Positions 7,931 through 16,500 are shown, counted from the first letter of the stretch. The stretch is 30,408 bases of DNA from JBKPCD01 sp046727175 (GCA_046727175.1 JBKPCD010000130.1:1-30408); one strand, 5' to 3'. Numbers and translations: made by a program. The notes: generated by a model from the letters alone, not told the origin.

Positions 7931-10900
7931 CGTGCGTTCTCGCTGCGGCCCTCATGCGGCGGTCGAGCCGTGCGTGTTCGTCGCGTGCTTCGAGCAGAAT
8001 CGGAAGGTCACCATCCGCCTCTGACCATGCGTTGAGGAACCGGTCGTAGGCGCGCACGCTGCCGGCCGCGTCGCCCGCCATCGCAAGGGCGCGTGCCAGA
8101 CCCAACGGAGCCACGGCATGGAACGGCGAGAAGGGGTCGCTCCCTCGATGATCCAAAATGCGTTGAAACTCCACGGCTGCCTGGGGACCGGAACCGAGCA
8201 TCAAATACGCCAGACCTCGGAGGTAGAGCGGAGCGAGCGCGGCGATGAAGCCCAACTCGTATGGAGCAACGGCGCGTAGGTATTCGATCGCTGCCTCGGG
8301 ATGCTTCAGACCGAGCTCGATTCCCGCTCCGACAATCGGCGTGAGCACAGAGTTGATGAAGGTATGTTCGGGGTTCGTCGCCGACAATTCGTTGACGATT
8401 GCCTGCGCTTCGAGGTCGGAGCCGCCCATGGCCAGGACCAGGGCGACGCGCAATCGCGGATCGTAGGTCGGGTGATGAGCGAGGACACGAGACGCCACTC
8501 GAACGGCCATATCGGTGTTCCCATACGCCAGTTCCATCAGAGTCGACCACGCGAGGTGGCTGGCGCCGATGTCAGGAAAGTTGCGGCGCTCCGCCATCCG
8601 TGCCGCCTGTTCGTACAGCTCACGCGCCTCCCGTACACGGCCCGACCAACCGGCCGCCTGGGCGCGCGCCCCGACCATGTCGAACTCACGCGGTCTGTCT
8701 CTGGCCCAGTCGAGATGCGCCAGCGCCGCCTGATCGTCGCCCGCCGCGACCGCCAATTGATACAACAGGCGTCGCGTCGGCAGAGTCTCGATCTCGAGCG
8801 CCACCGCCCGATGTGCGGTCTGTATCGCGTCGTCGAAGCGGCCGATTCCCCGGTAGGCGTGGGCGAGATTCGAATAGGGATAGCCGTGATTCGGGTTCCG
8901 GCGGATCGCTTCCTGCCCTTCCTCGATGGCCAGCGCAAAGGTCCCCAGAAGATTGTGGCTGAACGCGAGGCTGTTCGGCGGCTGGAATTCGAGCGGGAAC
9001 GACTCCTTCCACTCTTCGAGCGTCTGGTTCGCGCGTGCCTGATCCCCGGTGACCTCGTAGTGATACTGATACGTGATGGACAGGCGGTCGCGCTCGCTGG
9101 CTCCTTCCAGCTGCGCGTACGCCAGCTTCGCGTACTCCTTCGCCTGCGCCGACTCGCCCAGATTGCTGTAAATCCTCGACAGGCCGATGTACGCGGCCGC
9201 AAACGTCGGATCGATCTCCACCGCCCTGAGGAAGAAGGGGATCGATTCAGCGGGGTGTGATGTGCGCATCAACGCGTCAGCCTGTGCGGAGAGTTGACCG
9301 GCTTCCGCCGCGCGCGTGGCCATCGATGCGTACACGTGACCGGATCGATCCATGTCGCCGAGCGCGTAGTACGCGTTCCCGATTTTTTTCAGAATCTCGA
9401 AGTCGAGTGACTGCCCGCGATCGTGTGGAAGCCTTGGTAACAGCTCCCGCGCGTGTTCGAGTACCGTGACCGACTGATTGTAGGCGTATCGGCGCGTCGC
9501 ATTCTGAGCCGCGAGGATCAGGTAGCGAATGGCAGACTCGTACTCGTGGCCCTCCTCGAAATGCAGAGCGATTTCAGCCGCCATCTCGGACGCCATGGGC
9601 GCATGCATGGCTTCAAGACCTTCGGCCAAACGACGATGAAACGTCACACGCAGCATCGGGTTGAGCCCGCGGTACAACACCTCACGATACAGCGCGTGTC
9701 GGAACTGATACTTGACCGTCGATCCGCCGCCCGGTACCTCACGCGTGCCGGAAACTCTGAGGAACTGTTGCCGATCGACGAGCGTCTCACACATCTCCTC
9801 GATGGGCGATGAGTCGCACGCCAGCATCGTCGCGACAGACCAGGCCGTAAAGTGTTGCCCGGCCACACTCGCACATCTGAGGAGCTGTCGCTCCGGGTCG
9901 CTGGCGTGCTGCAGCTGCATATCCAGCATCTGTTTGAGTGTCTCGGGCACGCCTGGATCCACCTGGTCGACCGGTACTGTCATCCTCCAGGATCCAGCTG
10001 CCATCGACAGCACTCCCCGTTGTGCAAGATGGTCGAGCATGGCAAGCATGAAGAGCGGATTACCGTCCGAGTGGCGGTAGATAACCGACGCAAGCCCCGA
10101 GAGATCGCCCGGCGCGAATTCGGCAGCGACGTAGTCAGCCACATCGGATTCTCGAAGGCGTTCGAGCTCCACTTCGTGGCTCAAACGATGGAGCACCAAG
10201 TCGTGCTTCAGCGCTTTGAGCGGGCTCCCGGAGACGATCACCTCGGCGGGGCGGAACGTTCCAATCACCAGCAGCTTTGCAGGTTCACGACGCCGAGCAA
10301 CCGCCGAGATGACGTCCAGTGTCGAGGGGTCTGCCCAGTGCAGATCCTCGAGGATGAGCACGAGTGGAACTGTCTGCGTGATGACTTCGAGCGCCTCGCA
10401 CAGCTCGCGCACCATTCGATCGCGGGTCGCACCCAGAATCTCTCGCTGCAACGCGGCCTGCTGATCCGGCCGGATGAGCGACGGAAACTGGATCAGCCAG
10501 GTGGGAGCGACGCTGACCAGTGTGTCGAGCACGAGTGTCCTCGAGGGTCCGTGAGCGAGCTGGCCAACGGCTTCCAGGATCGGGTAGTACGCCTCCTTGC
10601 CGGCAAAGCCCTCCATCGATTGTCCGCGAGCGGCCGTGACACCAGCGGTGGCGGCGCTGTCGCGCTGAATCGCGTCCACAAGAGCGGTTTTTCCAATGCC
10701 CGGTTCGCCAAGGACAAACACGATCTGTCGCCGGCCGGCAAGCGCCGCTGACAGGTAACCATTCAAGGTGCGCAGCTCGGATTCTCGTCCGACGAGCCGC
10801 GTGGCTTCGCTCGAGACGCTGGGCACGGTCGTCACCACGCGGTCATCGTCGTCGACGACCGGTGCGATGAACTGATAGCCGCGTTTAGGAAAGGTTCGGA

Positions 10901-11153
10901 CGAACCGAGGCGCTTCGACGCGATCGCCGAGGGCCCGGCGGATCTCCAGGATGTATCGCCTCAGGATCTCCGGCTGGACGTAGGTGTCGGGCCACACGGC
11001 CTCGAGCAGCTGGTCTTGTGTTACTAGCCGTCCCGGATGTTCAACCAAATACCGCAGTACGGCAAATGGCTTCGGCATGAGCGACACGCGCGTCTCGCCC
11101 CGCCACAGGCACTGGTTGTCCACGTCGAGGCGGAACGAGTCGAACGATTTCAT
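7917..11153 (-). CDS. Winged-helix / AAA ATPase / TPR transcriptional regulator
   Basis: A 1078-residue cytoplasmic regulator. Residues 1-100 form an OmpR/CadC-type winged helix (FDSFRLDVDNQCLWRGETRV, then LMPKPFAVLRYLVEHPGRLV and a recognition region with VWPDTYVQPEILRRYILEIR, RALGD). Residues about 125-400 form an AAA/STAND-like ATPase with Walker A GEPGIGKTALV and Walker B LVLILEDLHWAD. From about residue 560 on there are many TPR-like helical pairs (for example AAYIGLSRIYSNLGESAQAK and YSNLAHAYRGIGRFDDAIQT). The start ATG 11153 fits the usual domain beginning; GTG 11183 would add ten residues. Such proteins are abundant in Acidobacteria and resemble MalT/adenylate-cyclase-associated ATPase regulators. 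The signal is unknown. It is divergent from the 72-aa/sigma-54 unit, across element B. Confidence 0.9.
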   Translation of the reverse strand: MKSFDSFRLDVDNQCLWRGETRVSLMPKPFAVLRYLVEHPGRLVTQDQLLEAVWPDTYVQPEILRRYILEIRRALGDRVEAPRFVRTFPKRGYQFIAPVVDDDDRVVTTVPSVSSEATRLVGRESELRTLNGYLSAALAGRRQIVFVLGEPGIGKTALVDAIQRDSAATAGVTAARGQSMEGFAGKEAYYPILEAVGQLAHGPSRTLVLDTLVSVAPTWLIQFPSLIRPDQQAALQREILGATRDRMVRELCEALEVITQTVPLVLILEDLHWADPSTLDVISAVARRREPAKLLVIGTFRPAEVIVSGSPLKALKHDLVLHRLSHEVELERLRESDVADYVAAEFAPGDLSGLASVIYRHSDGNPLFMLAMLDHLAQRGVLSMAAGSWRMTVPVDQVDPGVPETLKQMLDMQLQHASDPERQLLRCASVAGQHFTAWSVATMLACDSSPIEEMCETLVDRQQFLRVSGTREVPGGGSTVKYQFRHALYREVLYRGLNPMLRVTFHRRLAEGLEAMHAPMASEMAAEIALHFEEGHEYESAIRYLILAAQNATRRYAYNQSVTVLEHARELLPRLPHDRGQSLDFEILKKIGNAYYALGDMDRSGHVYASMATRAAEAGQLSAQADALMRTSHPAESIPFFLRAVEIDPTFAAAYIGLSRIYSNLGESAQAKEYAKLAYAQLEGASERDRLSITYQYHYEVTGDQARANQTLEEWKESFPLEFQPPNSLAFSHNLLGTFALAIEEGQEAIRRNPNHGYPYSNLAHAYRGIGRFDDAIQTAHRAVALEIETLPTRRLLYQLAVAAGDDQAALAHLDWARDRPREFDMVGARAQAAGWSGRVREARELYEQAARMAERRNFPDIGASHLAWSTLMELAYGNTDMAVRVASRVLAHHPTYDPRLRVALVLAMGGSDLEAQAIVNELSATNPEHTFINSVLTPIVGAGIELGLKHPEAAIEYLRAVAPYELGFIAALAPLYLRGLAYLMLGSGPQAAVEFQRILDHRGSDPFSPFHAVAPLGLARALAMAGDAAGSVRAYDRFLNAWSEADGDLPILLEARDEHARLDRRMRAAARTHAAGG

Positions 11154-11206
11154 GCGCGACTCGGATACCCGATTGCTCCTCACTCTAGCACCCCCGCCAA
11201 AATTTC

Positions 11207-11231
11207 ACGGGAAGTTGAACGTGATTTTCAC
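11207..11231. promoter_or_regulatory. Repeated element B between divergent regulators
   Basis: The sequence begins ACGGGAAG and continues TTGAACGTGATTTTCAC, nearly identical to element A at 7410-7433. It lies about 54 bases upstream of the large regulator's ATG on minus and 37 bases upstream of the 72-aa protein's ATG on plus, so it is suitably placed to control both directions. Confidence 0.45.
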
Positions 11232-11233
11232 AG

Positions 11234-11245
11234 CTGCCGCGGCAG
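11234..11245. repeat. Perfect 12-base palindrome in divergent promoter region
   Basis: CTGCCGCGGCAG is a perfect palindrome three bases from element B. It is 23 bases upstream of ATG 11268, a typical position for a dimeric repressor site. It could also be chance in GC-rich DNA. Confidence 0.35.
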
Positions 11246-11267
11246 GCCCTTGTAAGGTGATTACGCG

Positions 11268-11486
11268 ATGCGAGGGGCATTCGTTCTTCAGCTGGCGTCT
11301 GGGACTCAGCCGTCAGAACGCCACTTCGAAGGCCACATCGAAGAGGTCGATACGGGGCGAGAACTGCGTTTCCGATCCACGGAAGAGCTTCTGGCATTCC
11401 TTGGCCGATGCGTCACATCCGCTCGAGAGCGCGCTCCCGAATCCGGCGAGCTCAACGCAGCCAGCCCGTGTGAAGAAAATGATTGA
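11268..11486 (+). CDS. Small conserved-looking hypothetical protein upstream of the sigma-54 activator
   Basis: ATG 11268 opens a 72-residue protein beginning MRGAFVLQLASGTQPSERHF and continuing EGHIEEVDTGRELRFRSTEE then LLAFLGRCV. The layout is short beta strands (FVLQL; GHIEEVD; ELRFRS) followed by a helix, as in the small stand-alone proteins encoded beside regulators in Acidobacteria that I recall only as hypothetical. Its TGA (11484-11486) overlaps the TTG start of the sigma-54 activator, implying translational coupling. A GTAAGG sequence upstream may serve as the ribosome-binding site. Function is unknown; a sensory or partner role for the activator, which lacks an input domain, is inferred from the coupling. 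Confidence 0.75.
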   Translation: MRGAFVLQLASGTQPSERHFEGHIEEVDTGRELRFRSTEELLAFLGRCVTSARERAPESGELNAASPCEEND

Positions 11487-12448
11487 CCCGGGGACGGCCA
11501 CGCGCGTTTGCGGTCTCCTCAATCGATGCTGGCCGACACCTTGACGCCCCCATCGGCATATCGGATGCCTGGCGCGAAGTCGTCAAGCGCGCAACGCATG
11601 TCGCAGCGACCGAAGCGACGACGTGCCTGCAAGGCGAGTCTGGCACCGGCAAGGAAGTCATCGCGCGGTACATCCACCAGCGCTCACCACGATGGCGCGG
11701 GCCATTCATCGCGATCAATTGCGCGGCGTTGCCGGAGCAGCTCCTCGAGTCCGAGCTCTTCGGATTCGAACGTGGAGCGTTCACGGGCGCGCACCAGTCA
11801 AAGCCCGGTCTGATTGAATTGGCCGCGGGCGGCGTGTTGTTCCTTGACGAAGTCACTGAGATGTCGCCGTCGGCACAGTCGAAGTTCCTGCGCGTGCTTC
11901 AGGAGCGTGAGTTCCTGCGACTGGGAGGTACGCGGCAGGTCAAAGTCAACGTTCGCATTATCGCCGCCACCAATCGAGACCTGGACGATGCAGTTGCGCG
12001 GGGGGAATTCCGTGCCGACCTCTATTACCGGTTGAACGTCTTCGATATTCGAATTCCTCCGCTCCGCGAGCGGCGCGACGACATTCTCCCGCTCGCAGCT
12101 GGCTTTCTCCGTGAGTTCGCTGATGCCACGACGGAACTGACGCCAGAGGCGACGGAGGCATTGCGGCGTCACGAATGGCCCGGTAATGTCCGTGAGCTGC
12201 GAAACGTGCTCGAGCGGGCCCTGATCATGTCCGATGGACCGTTCATCGATGTCGCGCACCTCTGCCTGCGAGCGAGGAAGGATGTTCTACTCGCGAGCAT
12301 CACCGATCTGGATACCCTCGAGAAACACGCCATTGAACGAGCGATGTGCGAGACCGATGGCAACAAGGTCAGGGCGGCCAAGCAGCTTGGGATATCCCGG
12401 ATGCAGCTCTACGGTCGGCTCCGGAAGTTCGGACTCGAGACCACGTGA
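11483..12448 (+). CDS. Sigma-54-dependent transcriptional activator lacking a receiver domain
   Basis: A 321-residue bEBP. After about 30 unstructured residues comes the AAA+ domain: Walker A GESGTGKE, the sigma-54-contacting loop ERGAFTGA, Walker B GGVLFLDEVTEM, sensor I VRIIAATNRDL, and the R-finger region RADLYYRLNVFDIRIPPLRE. A C-domain with WPGNVRELRNVLERA follows. The C-terminal Fis-type helix-turn-helix reads AIERAMCETDGNKVRAAKQL then GISRMQLYGRLRKFGLE. There is no receiver, PAS or GAF domain. The frame opens directly after a TGA, so TTG 11483 is the only plausible start; it overlaps the stop of the 72-aa gene (TTGA). It should drive sigma-54 promoters; its targets are not shown. A truncated paralogue lies at 16501. 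Confidence 0.9.
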   Translation: MTRGRPRAFAVSSIDAGRHLDAPIGISDAWREVVKRATHVAATEATTCLQGESGTGKEVIARYIHQRSPRWRGPFIAINCAALPEQLLESELFGFERGAFTGAHQSKPGLIELAAGGVLFLDEVTEMSPSAQSKFLRVLQEREFLRLGGTRQVKVNVRIIAATNRDLDDAVARGEFRADLYYRLNVFDIRIPPLRERRDDILPLAAGFLREFADATTELTPEATEALRRHEWPGNVRELRNVLERALIMSDGPFIDVAHLCLRARKDVLLASITDLDTLEKHAIERAMCETDGNKVRAAKQLGISRMQLYGRLRKFGLETT

Positions 12449-12509
12449 TCCGCCCGAACGACAAGACACATGGTAAGGAGGAAGCCTGTCTTCGTTGATG
12501 CGGCTGTAG

Positions 12510-14189
12510 GTGGCCAGGAATGTATTGAGCGAATCGTTGAAATCAGCCAAAGCCGCTAGCGTACGTGCAAGTCCACAGGAGCGATCGCTCGAATGGCGGA
12601 GCCTGTGGTCTCCGCTCCGAGTGCCGACGTTCCGCAATCTCCTCATTGCGGACGTGCTCTCCGACATTGGCACCTTCATGCAGAGTGTCGGTGCGGCCTG
12701 GTTGATGGTGTCTTTCGGTGCCGGACCGCTGTATGTTGCCCTGACCCAGACCGCATCCTCGCTGCCCTTCTTCGTGCTCGCGCTGCCGGCAGGTTCCATT
12801 GGCGATATCGTTGACCGTCGCAAGCTGATCCTGTTCACCCAAGCCTGGATGGTGGCCATCGCGGCGCTGCTCGCGGCGTTGACGTTTGCCGGTGCGATGA
12901 CGCCGTGGCTGCTGCTCGCCTTCACGTTTGCGATTTCCGCCGGTGACGCGTTCGAAACCCCCACGTGGCGAGCCGTTCTGCCGGAGTTGGTGCCGAAAGC
13001 GGATCTGGCCGCCGCGTCGGCCTTGAACGGGATCGAGTTCAACCTCGCGCGCGCCGTCGGTCCGGCGTTCGCCGGCGTGCTGATCGCGGTTGCCGGGGTT
13101 GGCGCAGCGTTTGTCGTGAATGCCGTCTCCTTTGCGGGCGTCATCTGGGTGATCGCTCGCTGGAAGCGACCGTCGCGGAGCCGCGTCCTTCCCGCCGAAA
13201 CGATCGCTGGCGCGACGGTCGCGGCGCTGCGCTACGTGCGTCATTCTCGAGGAATCAGAGCATTGACGGTGCGCTCGGGGATCGTGATGTTTTTCGCGAG
13301 TGCGATCCTTGCACTTCTGCCCAGTGTTGCTCAACACGTAGGAAACAGCTCACTCGGGTACGGCTTTCTGCTCGGCTGTTTCGGTGGCGGTGCCATCCTC
13401 GGCGCGCTGCTCATGCAGCGCGCCCGCGCGCGCTGGTCGATCGACACGGTTGTGACGACGGCGATTACGATTCTGGGCGTAACCGTCGCCTGGACGGGCA
13501 TGGTCCACACCCTTAACAAACTCGGGCTATTGATGCTGCTGGCCGGCGCGACATGGATCACGTTCATCTCCCTGTTCTCAGCCCTGGTCCAAAGCATGGC
13601 ACCCGACTGGGTCCGCGCACGCGTGGTGGCGGTCTTCATGTTGGTTTTCCAGGGCGGCCTAGCGGCCGGGAGTGCCGTCTGGGGGCTGGTCGGCGAACGG
13701 GCAGGCGTTCAGGCCGCGCTCTTGTGGGCTGGTGTCAGCTGCGTCGCCACGGCCGCATTCAGCTCCCGTTGGCGACTTCCCACGGCGCCTACGGACATCA
13801 CCGCCTGGAACCATTGGCGGATGCCGGCGCTGGTCAAGGACCTCGATGTCGCCCTCGAGGACGGTCCAGTGCTTGTGACCGTCGAATACTTCGTCCATGC
13901 TGAGCAAGCCAGCGCGTTCGTAGACGCCATGCGAGACTACGAACATGTCCGCCGTCGTGATGGCGCATCGCGGTGGGGTATCTATCGCGATACCGAGGTG
14001 CCAGATCGATACGTTGAGACGTTCGTGGTTGGTTCGTGGGCAGAGCACCTGCGGCAACATGCTCGACTGACGCAGGCCGATCGCAAGCTCGAAGACCGCA
14101 TTTCTGAGCTCGTCCGCGGCCAACCAAAAGTCGAGCACTTGATCGACGCGCGACGAAACATCACTGCACACGCTGGATCGAACGATTGA
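12510..14189 (+). CDS. MFS exporter with C-terminal dimerisation-like domain
   Basis: A 559-residue protein. Residues about 30-430 form a 12-helix major facilitator of the MFS_3/EntS-like export type: SPLRVPTFRNLLIADVLSDI, GTFMQSVGAAWLMVS, then the loop motif GSIGDIVDRRKLIL between helices 2 and 3, and a conserved EFNLARAVGPAFAGV. The last 110 residues are soluble (VLVTVEYFVHAEQASAFVDA, MRDYEHVRRRDGASRWGIYR and YVETFVVGSWAEHLRQHARL), resembling an antibiotic-monooxygenase-like ferredoxin-fold domain often fused to this MFS subfamily. The start GTG 12510 sits immediately after an in-frame TAG; the strong AAGGAGG at 12475-12483 would suit an in-frame ATG at 12498 that is cut off by that TAG, so the start is uncertain. 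Substrate unknown; export is presumed. Confidence 0.88.
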   Translation: MARNVLSESLKSAKAASVRASPQERSLEWRSLWSPLRVPTFRNLLIADVLSDIGTFMQSVGAAWLMVSFGAGPLYVALTQTASSLPFFVLALPAGSIGDIVDRRKLILFTQAWMVAIAALLAALTFAGAMTPWLLLAFTFAISAGDAFETPTWRAVLPELVPKADLAAASALNGIEFNLARAVGPAFAGVLIAVAGVGAAFVVNAVSFAGVIWVIARWKRPSRSRVLPAETIAGATVAALRYVRHSRGIRALTVRSGIVMFFASAILALLPSVAQHVGNSSLGYGFLLGCFGGGAILGALLMQRARARWSIDTVVTTAITILGVTVAWTGMVHTLNKLGLLMLLAGATWITFISLFSALVQSMAPDWVRARVVAVFMLVFQGGLAAGSAVWGLVGERAGVQAALLWAGVSCVATAAFSSRWRLPTAPTDITAWNHWRMPALVKDLDVALEDGPVLVTVEYFVHAEQASAFVDAMRDYEHVRRRDGASRWGIYRDTEVPDRYVETFVVGSWAEHLRQHARLTQADRKLEDRISELVRGQPKVEHLIDARRNITAHAGSND

Positions 14190-14214
14190 TCGCACGAAGC
14201 GTGTCATGTCTCCA

Positions 14215-14780
14215 TTATGCGACCAGCCGATTCAGCACGGCGTTCTCATACACGATGAAGAGGCCAAGCCCGACGCTGAACAACCCAGAGAGACCGCGCA
14301 ATGTCAGGTTGATGCGCGCGAACTGCATTGTGAGCCGCGCGGGCACACTGACCAGCAAGCTCATGATGGTCATACCCATCATCGAATCGACCCCGAACAC
14401 CGCGACGTAGGAGAACGCTGCCCAGGGCGATGACATGACCGTCAGCGTGAGGAGCAGCAATGGTGCGCTGCCGGCAAGCCCGTGGACCATCCCGACGAGG
14501 AGCGGTCGCCAAACGAGCCATCCGTCTGCGTGCGAATGCGGTGCGACCGCTGTGTGCTCGTGAGTATGGCTCGCGCCTCGGCGTACCAAGGTCCGCAGTA
14601 CGTCGGCACCGAGGAGGACGAGCATGATGCCGACACACAGTTCGAAGACATGTGCCATTCGGTCGGTCAGTTGGTAACGCAGCAGCAGGACACCGACGCC
14701 CGCGATCAGTAGGGCCAGCGTGTGGCCCAAACCCCAGAAGGCGCCGACGAGCGACGAACTCAGCAGACTGCGACGCGCCA
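14215..14780 (-). pseudogene. UreH/TauE-like membrane transporter, N-terminus lost
   Basis: The frame encodes SLLSSSLVGAFWGLGHTLAL, then helices typical of the UreH/HupE/nickel-transporter-like family, a His-rich cytoplasmic loop (HTHEHTAVAPHSHADG) and LLVGMVHGLAGSAPLLLLTL and VFGVDSMMGMTIMSL. Family members begin with a first helix containing the metal-binding H-A-x-x-A-D-H motif, roughly 40-50 residues before WGLGHT. That part is missing; the frame hits a stop about 25 residues upstream, where alpha/beta hydrolase sequence starts on the other strand. TTG 14730 is the only in-frame start near. The remaining five or so helices would not make a normal transporter. Confidence 0.75.
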
Positions 14781-15175
14781 GGTAAGAAGTTCGCGCCGCC
14801 GGGGCTCAGTTCCGCTCTGGTTCCGGATGCGGCGGGATTTCTGTGCATCGATCGCGCGAAGTTTCAAGACGCGTTCTGCAAGGACGTCCCGGCAGCGGAC
14901 GCGCGCATCATGGCGGCGACTCAGAAACCTGTGAACGGCTCGGTCTTCACGACATCAGTTCCAGGAGGAGCGTGGAAGACGATTTCGTCGTGGTACATCG
15001 TCGCGTCTGAGGACCGGGCGATCAATCCGGAGCTCGAGCGCTTCTACGCCAAGCGAATCGGCGCGACCACGACGGAGATCAAGTCGAGCCACGTGCCATT
15101 TCTCTCGCACCCGAAGAGGTCGCCAAGGTCATCGAGGCCGCGGCAACAGCGTCAGCAATCCGATCGACTCAGTAG
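14781..15175 (+). pseudogene. Alpha/beta hydrolase, C-terminal half only, frameshifted
   Basis: Similarity to secreted alpha/beta hydrolases (the esterase-like family with KPSWYIVA and SHP motifs) begins at about 14781 with GKKFAPPGLSSALVPDAAGF, continues LCIDRAKFQDAFCKDVPAAD, ARIMAATQKP, WKTISSWYIVASEDRAINPE, and RFYAKRIGATTTEIKSSHVP FLSHP split here only for length. Near 15111 one base is missing; the next frame restores EEVAKVIEAAATASAIRSTQ and stops at 15173-15175. The catalytic Asp (in SEDRAINPE) and His (in SSHVPF) are present, but the N-terminal half with the nucleophile Ser is gone, cut at the same point where the UreH-like gene loses its start. Confidence 0.75.
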
Positions 15176-15348
15176 GAACGCGGAGTTCGTAGAAGAACCA
15201 TTGCCATGCTGCGAACGCGGCCCAGCGCGCTCGCACTGCCTGCGCGTCTGCACGCATCGTGTGTGTGGGCTCACACAATGGCGTGGAGCAAGGGCCGTGC
15301 CCATAAGGGACTGCTTGACGTGAATTTTGCGGAGTTCGGAGAACGGCT

Positions 15349-15600
15349 TTACAGCGTAAACACCAGGCCAAACATTGCCGCCATGAATGTGGTCACCGCC
15401 AGGACAAGAAACGGACCGGGCGCGTCAGGCGATAACGCGGCGGCAACAGAGATGACTGCCCCACTCATGACAAGACGCACCACGCGATTCGAGCGAGACA
15501 GTTTGGGCGCGCCGCGAGCTTTGCGTCGCCTGTGCACAAGAACAACCCCGCGAGCACGATCTGGGTTGCGCAGAGAAGCAACAACTCGTACACGCCGGTG
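15349..15600 (-). pseudogene. Remnant of a small membrane protein (MauE/DoxX-like), frameshifted
   Basis: On minus, one frame gives VYELLLLCATQIVLAGLFLC followed by TGDAKLAARPNCLARIA, a first helix ending in G-x-x-K-L as in MauE/DoxX-like proteins. Another frame gives NRVVRLVMSGAVISVAAALS and FLVLAVTTFMAAMFGLVFTL, plausible second and third helices, ending at 15349. The pieces sit in the right order but in different frames, so at least one frameshift separates them. No convincing start is seen. Family assignment is tentative. Confidence 0.4.
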
Positions 15601-15680
15601 TGGGATCGGCGACACCTGACTCGTCGAGTGTGGTGAAGCGAGATCCATACGCGACTTCAGGTGAAGCATTGCCATAGTGC

Positions 15681-15797
15681 TTAGAAGCCGATTTCAACCA
15701 AAAGCACAACCCCGATCGTCATGATGACGATGAGCGCACTCAGGACTTCGCGCAGAAGGTCCGTTCCGCCTATGGTGACCGCGACGCGAGAGCTCAT
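15681..15797 (-). CDS. 38-residue single-helix membrane protein
   Basis: ATG 15797 has AGGAG six bases upstream; an in-frame ATG at 15803 is too close to that sequence. The product starts MSSRVAVTIGGTDLLREVLS and ends ALIVIMTIGVVLLVEIGF: a short N-terminus with one amphipathic turn and a single membrane helix of about 18 residues. No family is recognised. The ribosome-binding site and the clean hydrophobic segment support it as real; its position between broken genes leaves its role open. Confidence 0.5.
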   Translation of the reverse strand: MSSRVAVTIGGTDLLREVLSALIVIMTIGVVLLVEIGF

Positions 15798-16029
15798 TTC
15801 CATCTCCTGACTCGGCTGACGAACAGCAATTGGTGGACCACCTTCGATCCCAAAGGAAAGCGAACATTTCGGCTGTCGGTGTCGGAGGGCGTGTGTGCGC
15901 ACACGCAGTCGCTGCGTTTCTTTGCACACGATCACGACGGATCGTTAGGGACCGAGCATCGAGGGCCGGCATACCACTTGATGTCGTTACGCGAGTCGCT
16001 CAGAGAATTGCGACAGAAATGAGGGGACC

Positions 16030-16185
16030 GTGACGACTATCGAGAGGCACATAGTTGCGGCGCTCAGAACGACGAAGCGGTGCCCGCACTGCCACTGCGG
16101 TAACGTTCGATGGCACGGAATTCTGCGAATATGCGTCGCATGCGGGACTTGGTTCCATTGGCGCGACGCCGTGAGTGAGTCATAA
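16030..16185 (+). CDS. Small zinc-ribbon protein
   Basis: This 51-residue ORF starts at GTG 16030, preceded by the ribosome-binding sequence GAGGGGA, and ends at TAA 16183. It contains two Cys pairs, KRCPHCHCGN and ICVACGTWFHW, separated by about 15 residues with strand-like sequence between them. That is the C-x2-C...C-x2-C layout of a zinc ribbon. The short basic N-terminus (TTIERHIVAALRTTKR) would be a helix. Small zinc ribbons often bind nucleic acid or proteins; no specific role is evident. It lies alone among decayed genes, upstream of the truncated sigma-54 activator. Confidence 0.6.
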   Translation: MTTIERHIVAALRTTKRCPHCHCGNVRWHGILRICVACGTWFHWRDAVSES

Positions 16186-16500
16186 ATCCACGTCCGGCTG
16201 AGATGCGATCGCGTTGCAAACTCGACGCGAACCCGCCGTCAGGGCGGCAGAGTCATTGAACCGCGCGGGGATTGACGAAGATGCTCGCGACAGTGACACA
16301 CTTCTCCCTGCCGTTCACATTATGCCGCGCGGCCACGCTACCCCTTTGGGGCGCGCCCTGACCCCCGATAGAGCGACACACCCACCTCGCATTGAATCAA
16401 TCGAATCACTCGATAGGGGGTCTTGCCCCCGAGCGCGCCGGTCCGACAATCAGCGCCGGTGCCGATGATCGATTAACGGCTGTTCGACACGAGGTTTGTG
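16186..16500. other. Intergenic stretch with small inverted repeats
   Basis: No gene is supported. A short hairpin (GGGGG, loop TCTTG, CCCCC) lies near 16415-16431. A sequence CCCCCGATAG near 16362 is a near inverted copy of CGATAGGGGG about 45 bases further on. These could be operator half-sites for the downstream sigma-54 activator fragment. No -24/-12 promoter was found. Confidence 0.4.

Noticed and set aside
8301..9260. Long plus-strand frame opposite the large regulator gene
   Set aside because: It is the antisense of a well-supported 1078-residue protein, is Arg-rich and has no motifs.
12287..13144. Minus-strand frame containing ADFNDSLNTFLATYSRINED
   Set aside because: The short stretch looks protein-like, but the rest of the frame is antisense to the MFS exporter and low in complexity, with no start or family match.
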